Of a stretch of 64,000 nt of DNA, positions 51,694-57,520 are shown piece by piece; the stretch's first letter is position 1, and the number at the start of each line of letters is the position of its first letter. This DNA is from JADZFO01 sp964512635 (GTDB taxonomy: Bacteria; 4484-113; JAFGCY01): positions 1-64,000 of the forward strand of contig CAZEJB010000014.1 of NCBI GenBank assembly GCA_964512635.1. The letters run 5' to 3'. Below the pieces are notes generated by a model. The model was not told where the DNA came from. It ran no database searches and worked only from the letters and a program-made list of their open reading frames with translations. Position numbers and translations under genes: made by a program.

Positions 51694-51723
51694 GGGCTGG
51701 ACTGGAGGCTGTCTGCCGAGGTC

Positions 51724-52095
51724 TTAGGCTGCCGGGGCGGATGCCAGATCCAGCGGGCTGAGCGGAGGGGCATCCAGTGCATCTTCCAGCGAGCTGAACA
51801 GGCGGAAGCGCTTTTCAAGCTTGGTCAGATACAGCAGCTCGACAATCCCGGCCTTCATCCGCGCCAGATGGATAAATCCGCCGCGGGCGGTGACCATCTT
51901 CAGGGCGCTGACCAGTGCACCCAGGCCGCAGGAATCCATGATGTCCAGCTTGGCCATATCGATGACCACAGCATAAATGCTGGTCTCTTCAAGCGCTGTG
52001 GCAAAGACCTCGTTGAACTTGCTGACAGTGAACATCCCCAGCTCCCCGCTGAGGTCGACTACCAGCCGGTTGTTCTCGATCCTGTAATCAATCAT
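51724..52095 (-). CDS. STAS-domain anti-sigma factor antagonist
   Basis: 123 residues from ATG 52095. VVDLSGELGMFTVSKFNEVF opens the STAS fold. DIMDSCGLGALVSALKMVT holds the phosphorylatable Ser of the DSxGL motif (SpoIIAA/RsbV type). The rest (FIHLARMKAGIVELLYLTKLEKRF) follows the family. When unphosphorylated such proteins bind their anti-sigma factor and free sigma. It is divergent from the anti-sigma and sigma genes, with 296 bases between, rather than in the usual SpoIIA-type operon. The last 15 residues (PPLSPLDLASAPAA) are an Ala/Pro tail. Confidence 0.9.
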   Translation of the reverse strand: MIDYRIENNRLVVDLSGELGMFTVSKFNEVFATALEETSIYAVVIDMAKLDIMDSCGLGALVSALKMVTARGGFIHLARMKAGIVELLYLTKLEKRFRLFSSLEDALDAPPLSPLDLASAPAA

Positions 52096-52391
52096 GTCGC
52101 TACCTCGTTCCAACCACCCGTTACCATGCCTGGGGCACGGCAAAGCCTACCTGACAGCAATATGCTGTGTGGCCGTTCTAAGCCATATTTGGCAGCACTT
52201 TAACGTTGTCCTAATCGGACAGCCTGGAAAACTGCACCAATTCGATTGCACTTATCGGCCTTTCTTTTGGCGCCTTGAAGACGTTTCACAGGCGCGCAAG
52301 CTGGGTAAGACAGTTTTGAGGACGGCACAGGGCCCGCTGAGGACACCGGGGGCCGGACTTTAACCCTGTCACCACCGGGAGGGTGGTTCCG

Positions 52392-52826
52392 ATGAATGCA
52401 AAGACTGCCAACTTAGTTGAGCTCAAAGTCCCCGTCAGCGCGGACTATGTCTCAGTAGTGCGCCTGCTGGTCTCCGGCCTCGGCAATCGTCTGGGGCTGC
52501 CGGTTGATGAGCTTGAGAATCTCAAGCTGATGATCGGCGAGGCCTTCCTGACCGTGGTTGCCAAGGCTGAAAATGCTATTGGACTGATGCACCTGACCTG
52601 GAAGCAGGAAGGGGCGCGCATCACGGTCTCCCTTTCTGACCCGAGCGGCAAGCACAAGAGCATTGCCAGCACGAATTCCGCCAGCCTGGCCCTGCTCCAG
52701 AGCATGGGTGGCGAGCTCAGTTCTCAGGTCATCGATGGCGTGCCGCAGCTTGACCTCGGTTTCACGATCCGCTATAAGGAAGACCGGCCCCACATCTTCA
52801 ATGACAAGGAAAACGGACGAGCCTGA
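52392..52826 (+). CDS. Anti-sigma factor, RsbW/SpoIIAB-like, degenerate ATPase
   Basis: 144 residues from ATG 52392, with GGGAGGG 8 bases upstream. LKLMIGEAFLTVVAKAEN aligns with the N-box region of HATPase anti-sigma factors (E-A-x-T-N-A-V-K-H), but the Asn is Thr and the usual His is Lys. SLSDPSGKHKSIAST lies where D-x-G-x-G is expected, and SLALLQSMGGEL resembles the G2 helix. So the fold is plausible but ATP binding is in doubt, which would affect kinase action on the STAS protein. The 3' end overlaps the sigma gene by 26 bases, a strong sign of partnership. Confidence 0.83.
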   Translation: MNAKTANLVELKVPVSADYVSVVRLLVSGLGNRLGLPVDELENLKLMIGEAFLTVVAKAENAIGLMHLTWKQEGARITVSLSDPSGKHKSIASTNSASLALLQSMGGELSSQVIDGVPQLDLGFTIRYKEDRPHIFNDKENGRA

Positions 52827-53643
52827 GCCCAAGGTGCTTCTGCAGGTCCCGGATCTGCCGGAGGACGATGGCAAGGAACAAGAGCGCGCCGAAGAGCGCG
52901 CTCTTTTTGCTCGCTACAAAGCTGCTCCCAGTGAACGCCTCGAAGGCGAGCTGGTAGAGAAGTTCAAGCCCCTGGTCTACCGCATTGTCCACAAGTTCCG
53001 CTTCAACCCGGACCAGTTTGACGACCTTGTTCAGGTAGGCACTGTCGGGCTCCTGCTGGCGATCCGCCGGTTTGATCTTGAAACCGGCTTCCGTTTCAGC
53101 ACCTATGCCTGGACCACCATCCAGGGTGAGATCCAGCGCTACTTCCGCGACAAGACCTGGGCCGTCAATGTGCCCCGCGACCTGAAGGAAAAGTCGCTGA
53201 AGGTCTTCAACGCGCGCAACGAGTACATCAACGACAACGGCCATGAGCCAACTGTGGCCGAGTTATGTCGCCGAACCGGTTTCTCCGACGAGACAATTCA
53301 GGAAGCGCTCGAGCTGGGATCCGCTTACCACCCCCAGAGCTACATGGAAAACAGCTCTGAAGGCGACGCGACCTATGCCATGGACAGCGACGGCGAAGGC
53401 TCTGAAACCACCGACATGGGTGTAACCAAGCGCAGTATCTTCTGGGAGAGCCTGCTGGGCCACCTGACCGATACGGAAGCCAAGGTGGTGCGGATGTACT
53501 TCTTCGACCAGCTGACCCAGAAGGAAATCGCCGACAGCCTCGGAACCAGCCAGATGAACATCAGCCGCATCACACGCCTGGCGCTGGGCAAGCTGCGCCA
53601 CCTGCTGGTCCCGGAAGATATGGAAAGCCTCGGGACGATTTAG
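52801..53643 (+). CDS. Sigma-70 family factor, SigB/SigF/SigG-like
   Basis: 280 residues from ATG 52801, overlapping the anti-sigma gene. Region 2 has LVYRIVHKFRFNPDQFDDLVQV, GTVGLLLAIRRFDLETGF and RFSTYAWTTIQGEI. VPRDLKEKSLKVFNA and the region 3 hairpin (EPTVAELCRRTGFSDETIQE) follow. Region 4 has LTDTEAKVVRMYFFDQLTQK and EIADSLGTSQMNISRI. It lacks region 1 and is of the short alternative type used in stress response or differentiation. Together with the STAS and RsbW-like products it forms a partner-switching module. No environmental sensor phosphatase gene is near. Confidence 0.93.
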   Translation: MTRKTDEPEPKVLLQVPDLPEDDGKEQERAEERALFARYKAAPSERLEGELVEKFKPLVYRIVHKFRFNPDQFDDLVQVGTVGLLLAIRRFDLETGFRFSTYAWTTIQGEIQRYFRDKTWAVNVPRDLKEKSLKVFNARNEYINDNGHEPTVAELCRRTGFSDETIQEALELGSAYHPQSYMENSSEGDATYAMDSDGEGSETTDMGVTKRSIFWESLLGHLTDTEAKVVRMYFFDQLTQKEIADSLGTSQMNISRITRLALGKLRHLLVPEDMESLGTI

Positions 53644-53754
53644 CAGTCGTCGAGAGGCGCCACGCCGAGAGGCAGGAACTAAAAGCGAGATATCTTTCCT
53701 TCCAAGCGAGCGCTCAACACTCCATATGAACCCCGGGCCTGCCTGAGCGTCAAC

Positions 53755-53760
53755 TATGAT
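53755..53760 (+). promoter_or_regulatory. -10 element of the BatA-like gene
   Basis: TATGAT, 10 bases before GTG 53771; the transcript would start about 3 bases before the codon. Confidence 0.5.
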
Positions 53761-53770
53761 GTAGGCTCAA

Positions 53771-55738
53771 GTGGACCGCTTCTTCCTCAACCCATGGATG
53801 CTGGCGATGGCCGGGCTGGCCGGCGGCATTGTGCTGCTCTACATCCTGCGCCTCAAGCGCAAGAAGGTGCGCGTCAGCTCGACATTGCTCTGGGAACGGG
53901 TAATCCACGACTCCAAGGCCAACGCGCCCTGGCAAAAGCTGCGCAAAAACTGGCTGATGATCCTGCAGATCATCGCCCTGTGCCTGCTGGCGCTGGCGCT
54001 GGCGCGGCCCTTCATCTTCGGCTCAGCCCTGCTCGGTGGCCGCACTGTGGTCGTGCTGGATACAAGTGCATCCATGCTGGCGGCTGACGAAGACCCGGAC
54101 CGGCTCGGCCGTGCGATGATCGAGGCCGGCAAGGTACTCTCAGATCTGCGCCAGTCCGACGAGGGCATGGTCATCGCTGCCGGTCCGACGCCCAGCCTGT
54201 TGTGCGCCTTTACCAACGACAAGAACCGCCTGCTCGACGCCGTGCGCGAAGCGCGGAAGTTTGCCGGCGGCCGCGCTGACCTTAACGCCGCGCTGAAACT
54301 GGCCTCGTCGGTCAGCACTGGATCAGCCTCCCGGGTGGTGATCTTCTCCGACGGTGCGGTGGACGACCTGGACCCCTTTGCCGTCAGTGATCTGAAGATC
54401 AACTTCTTTCCGCTTGGCCAGGACACAGAAAATCTGGGCATCACCGGCGCTGGCGCCCGGCGCAATCCGCTGACAGGCCAGTACGAGCTGTTTGTGGCGA
54501 TGCAGAGCTTTTTTGGCACGCCGCAGGAAGTCGACGTTACGGTGCAGCGCGAGGACGGCGACGTAATTGATGTTCGCACTGTCCATTTTGATCCTGGTGA
54601 TCGCCAGGAGGTCCTGCTTCAGAACCTCCCTTACATCGCCGAGCCGATCAAAGTCAATCTGGATTTCAAGGACAAGCTGCAGGCCGACAACGAGGCCTAT
54701 GTGGTCATGCCGCGCAAGGCGGAATACCGCGTCGCGCTGTGCAGCGACGGCAAGAGCTTCCTGCTGCGCAAGGTCCTGTCCAGCCTCAGCGATGTGCTCT
54801 ACTACGAATACAAAGGCGGCAAACTGGTTGCGGCCAATGATGCTGCCAACGCCTCAGACGACGGCAGCGCGAAGATTGACGTTTTCATCGTTGAAGGCGG
54901 CGCGCAGGTGCCGATGGACGACACCGCAAGCTATCTGTTCCTCGACACCAGCAGCCACCCCCTGCTTCCGGTGATCCCCGGCGCACGCGTCGAGACGGAC
55001 TTCAATGCCAGCCCGCCCGTGATTCCAGCCGTGGTTGGACTCGACCGTTCGAGCCCGCTGCTGCGCTATGTGAACTTCAGCGATCTGCGACTGAAGTCAA
55101 TGCGGCAGGTTCAGCTCAAGCCCTGGGGCCGCAGCGTGGTGGATGCCAGTGTCGGCCCGCTGGTGGTCGAGGGTGAGCTGAACGGCCAGCGTTCGCTCTA
55201 TCTGGCCTTTGACGTCTATGAAAGCGATCTGCCGCTGCGGGCCGCCTTTCCGATTTTCATGGCCAACGCTGTGCGCTACCTTAGCGAGCAGAGCCAGGGC
55301 TCCATCGGCCGATCGGCGCAGTCCGGCGCAAGGGTCGATCTGCTGGCTCCGCCGGATACAACCCTGGTTGAGGTCGCTGACCCAGGCGGCGCCCGAAGCT
55401 CGATCAAACTAAGCGCGCGGGACTTCACGCTCAGCCGCACCAACCAGGTTGGAATCTATCGCCTGCAATACAAGGATGCAGCCGGGGCTGATCTCGGCCG
55501 CCAGCTCGTACCTGTCAGCCTCGTTTCGGCAGAAGAGAGCAACATCGCGCCCGCCGCTACGCTGAAGGTTCAGGGTGCCGAAGAGGCTCTGGCCGGCATC
55601 GGTGCCGGGGATAAGCTGCAGGAGATTGCCGGCACCAAACAGGTGCGGGTCAACCGCGAGTTCTACCTGTGGCTGATCCTGGCAGTTCTGGCCTTGATCA
55701 CCTTCGAGTGGTGGCTGTACCATACCCGGGCGCTTTAG
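53771..55738 (+). CDS. BatA-type membrane protein with von Willebrand A domain
   Basis: 655 residues from GTG 53771. The N-terminal 'aerotolerance' membrane pair is FLNPWMLAMAGLAGGIVLLY, then LRLKRKKVRVSSTLLWERVI, then a second helix LMILQIIALCLLALALARPF. A von Willebrand A domain follows with VVVLDTSASML (the MIDAS DxSxS, residues about 95-105). The middle region continues as beta-rich sequence (about 250-620), and a C-terminal helix (FYLWLILAVLALITFEWWLY) ends it. It resembles BatA/YfbK-related proteins that work with MoxR ATPases and DUF58 proteins; a DUF58 gene starts at 63456 in this window. No MoxR gene is seen. Confidence 0.9.
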   Translation: MDRFFLNPWMLAMAGLAGGIVLLYILRLKRKKVRVSSTLLWERVIHDSKANAPWQKLRKNWLMILQIIALCLLALALARPFIFGSALLGGRTVVVLDTSASMLAADEDPDRLGRAMIEAGKVLSDLRQSDEGMVIAAGPTPSLLCAFTNDKNRLLDAVREARKFAGGRADLNAALKLASSVSTGSASRVVIFSDGAVDDLDPFAVSDLKINFFPLGQDTENLGITGAGARRNPLTGQYELFVAMQSFFGTPQEVDVTVQREDGDVIDVRTVHFDPGDRQEVLLQNLPYIAEPIKVNLDFKDKLQADNEAYVVMPRKAEYRVALCSDGKSFLLRKVLSSLSDVLYYEYKGGKLVAANDAANASDDGSAKIDVFIVEGGAQVPMDDTASYLFLDTSSHPLLPVIPGARVETDFNASPPVIPAVVGLDRSSPLLRYVNFSDLRLKSMRQVQLKPWGRSVVDASVGPLVVEGELNGQRSLYLAFDVYESDLPLRAAFPIFMANAVRYLSEQSQGSIGRSAQSGARVDLLAPPDTTLVEVADPGGARSSIKLSARDFTLSRTNQVGIYRLQYKDAAGADLGRQLVPVSLVSAEESNIAPAATLKVQGAEEALAGIGAGDKLQEIAGTKQVRVNREFYLWLILAVLALITFEWWLYHTRAL

Positions 55739-55742
55739 TTCT

Positions 55743-55860
55743 TAGAGCGCGGGACTGTGTCCCGTATCCCTGGTCAGCTTCGCATTGTCAGGATTCGTGC
55801 TTATTCCAAGTCTCAGTGTCCTTTAAGGACGAAGAATACGGGACACAGTCCCGCGCTCCA
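55743..55860. repeat. Inverted pair of REP-like palindromes
   Basis: GAGCGCGGGACTGTGTCCCG at 55743 faces CGGGACACAGTCCCGCGCTC ending near 55859. The pair brackets about 60 bases, directly between the BatA-like gene and lpxC. Confidence 0.88.
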
Positions 55861-56880
55861 TCAGAGGAGCTTCATCATCTCCCGGGCCAGCATACGGTTA
55901 AGGCGGTGGCCGCTGCGAAATGCTGTGACACGCCCGCTCCACTCCGCCGGCACGATATAGAGATCACCGATAAGGTCCAGCACCTTATGCCGCGCGTACT
56001 CGTCGGGGAAGCGCAGGGGACTGTCGGGGACCATCTCGGAGCGCGGACGATCCGTCCGCGAATCTTCAGGGAGCGCGGGACTGTGTCCCGTATCTTCGTC
56101 CGGAAGCGGACCACTGGTCCGCGCTCCGGTCTGCGGACTTAAGTCCGCGCTCCCAGCAGGCCGGATCACCAGCGCGTCCTCGCTGTGCGTGTTCTTCAAC
56201 AGTCCCGCTGCGCTCAGCGCCTCGCCTTCGCGCTGAGTAATGAAGGTCCGCGCCGGGAGGATGCCGTCGACTGCCCACTTTCTTGTGATGTCACCAAAGC
56301 AGACTCGCTGCTCTCCGAGTTCAGGATGACTGAAGGAGTAGTCGATGCTCAGTCGATAATCGGTTATGTCGCGGTTTCGTTCGATCAATATGTAGCTGCC
56401 ATTCTCATCTTCGACCCTCAACTGCTCTACTGGCAGAATGGGTCGGTTTGCCGCCATGTACTCCACTCCCGCGGACGCGATCTCGTCATAGAGCGTCCTG
56501 GCCGAACCGTCGTGATTCGGCAGTTCAGTGCCGTTGTCCACCACAATGCGGCAGTGGTCGATGCCGGCGGCCCAGAGCGCGCAAAAGACATGCTCAATCA
56601 CCAGCAGGGGCGGGCCGCCCTCGCCGGGCGGGAGCAGGGCCGTACAGTTGGGCAGCTCGAGGTAGCGCTCAGGCAGGGCGGGGTAGCGGTAGCCCTCGTG
56701 TTCAATCAGGATGCCGTGCGCGGCAAACTCCGGCGTGCTTTTCTCGACGTCGTAGGGGATTCCCCCGCGCTCGCATTCCTCGGGCGACAGCGCCGGGCGG
56801 ATCTTGCAGGAACACTTGCTGCCAGAGAACAAACCCCTGCCAGAGAGGCCGACGCCGTGCTTGATGGTAGCTGAATGCAT
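55861..56880 (-). CDS. lpxC: UDP-3-O-acyl-N-acetylglucosamine deacetylase with in-frame repeat insertion
   Basis: 339 residues. TIKHGVGLSGRGLFSG opens the fold; LVIEHVFCALWAAGIDHCRI holds the first zinc His (IEHV); VDNGTELPNHDGSARTLYDE follows. In the second half PDEYARHKVLDLIGDLY has HxxxD, the other zinc ligands. LpxC removes an acetyl group from UDP-3-O-acyl-GlcNAc and is the committed step of lipid A. Residues about 243-281 are encoded by four REP-like palindromes (56038-56153) between VIRPAG and the conserved LRFPDE, where the family has only a short loop. All metal ligands remain, so the enzyme is presumably active. TATAAC lies 8 bases before ATG. Confidence 0.95.
   Translation of the reverse strand: MHSATIKHGVGLSGRGLFSGSKCSCKIRPALSPEECERGGIPYDVEKSTPEFAAHGILIEHEGYRYPALPERYLELPNCTALLPPGEGGPPLLVIEHVFCALWAAGIDHCRIVVDNGTELPNHDGSARTLYDEIASAGVEYMAANRPILPVEQLRVEDENGSYILIERNRDITDYRLSIDYSFSHPELGEQRVCFGDITRKWAVDGILPARTFITQREGEALSAAGLLKNTHSEDALVIRPAGSADLSPQTGARTSGPLPDEDTGHSPALPEDSRTDRPRSEMVPDSPLRFPDEYARHKVLDLIGDLYIVPAEWSGRVTAFRSGHRLNRMLAREMMKLL
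56038..56153. repeat. Four REP-like palindromes inside lpxC, in frame
   Basis: Plus-strand order: plus-sense GCGCGGACGATCCGTCCGCG (56041), plus-sense GAGCGCGGGACTGTGTCCCG (56071), minus-sense GCGGACCACTGGTCCGCGCT (about 56106), minus-sense GCGGACTTAAGTCCGCGCTC (about 56133). This is the same two-plus, two-minus order as in dnaE, but with a different palindrome family. Confidence 0.9.
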
Positions 56881-56894
56881 CGCAGCTAGTTATA

Positions 56895-57520
56895 GATGAT
56901 GGCGGATGGCGGATGGCGGATGGCAGAGATGGAGGAATGAGGGTAGGGGCGCACGGCGTGCGCCCGGCTCACTTGACTAGTCTGATTGGCAAGCCCAATC
57001 CCTGAACTGACTCAACAAACTCTTGACGACCTCGGTCGGGCAACGATGCTTCCCACCAAGGCAGAACGTAACTTGAATGCGATTGCATAGGGTTATCGGG
57101 CAATAGGATCGATCGATATCGGTAGTCAATGTCAGAGAGCGATTGTCTGAAGACAACATAGTCGGGCGATGTCTTATCCGAATAGGACGTTATGGCCTCT
57201 TCGAGCAGACGTCGGACGTCAAGGTCAAACATCAGTTCATCATAAATGTCGCCATAGCCAGATTCGCACGTCCCGACAAGCCTGTCCCATCCTTGCAATA
57301 GATCCCACACAGCCACTGGCCGTCCATAACTCACCACAGTTCTCCAAACGAACTCTGCAAAAGGACCGTTTCGAAATTCTAGTGCCTTCATTTTGTGTGA
57401 ATCAACTCCTCGAAATCACTCCGCAGCGCAAGCTATACGCCGGGCGCACGCAGTGCGCCCCTACATGTCTTCCCAGCGCCACGTTCCATCTGCCATCTGA
57501 CATTTGCCATCTGCCATTCT
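56895..57520. repeat. Two nested inverted repeat pairs around a small gene
   Basis: Outer pair: 7-base arrays GATGGCGGATGGCGGATGGC (56896-56930) and CCATCTGCCATCTGACATTT (about 57485-57520). Inner pair: GTAGGGGCGCACGGCGTGCG (56943) and GGGCGCACGCAGTGCGCCCC (ending 57463). The gene at 56969-57391 lies between the inner pair. Confidence 0.85.
56969..57391 (-). CDS. Small protein of unknown function carried between nested repeats
   Basis: 140 residues, no signal peptide or membrane helix, so cytosolic. The N-terminal part has EFVWRTVVSYGRPVAVWDLL and the middle YGDIYDELMFDLDVRRLLEE, both amphipathic helices. The C-terminal third (LSDIDYRYRSILLPDNPMQS and VLPWWEASLPDRGRQEF) is rich in aromatic residues. 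I recognise no family. It could be an orphan immunity-type protein, but nothing shows this. A GAGGAG lies 13 bases before the ATG. Base composition is more AT-rich than lpxC or the helicase next to it. Its placement inside two nested inverted repeat pairs suggests a passenger gene. Confidence 0.65.
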   Translation of the reverse strand: MKALEFRNGPFAEFVWRTVVSYGRPVAVWDLLQGWDRLVGTCESGYGDIYDELMFDLDVRRLLEEAITSYSDKTSPDYVVFRQSLSDIDYRYRSILLPDNPMQSHSSYVLPWWEASLPDRGRQEFVESVQGLGLPIRLVK

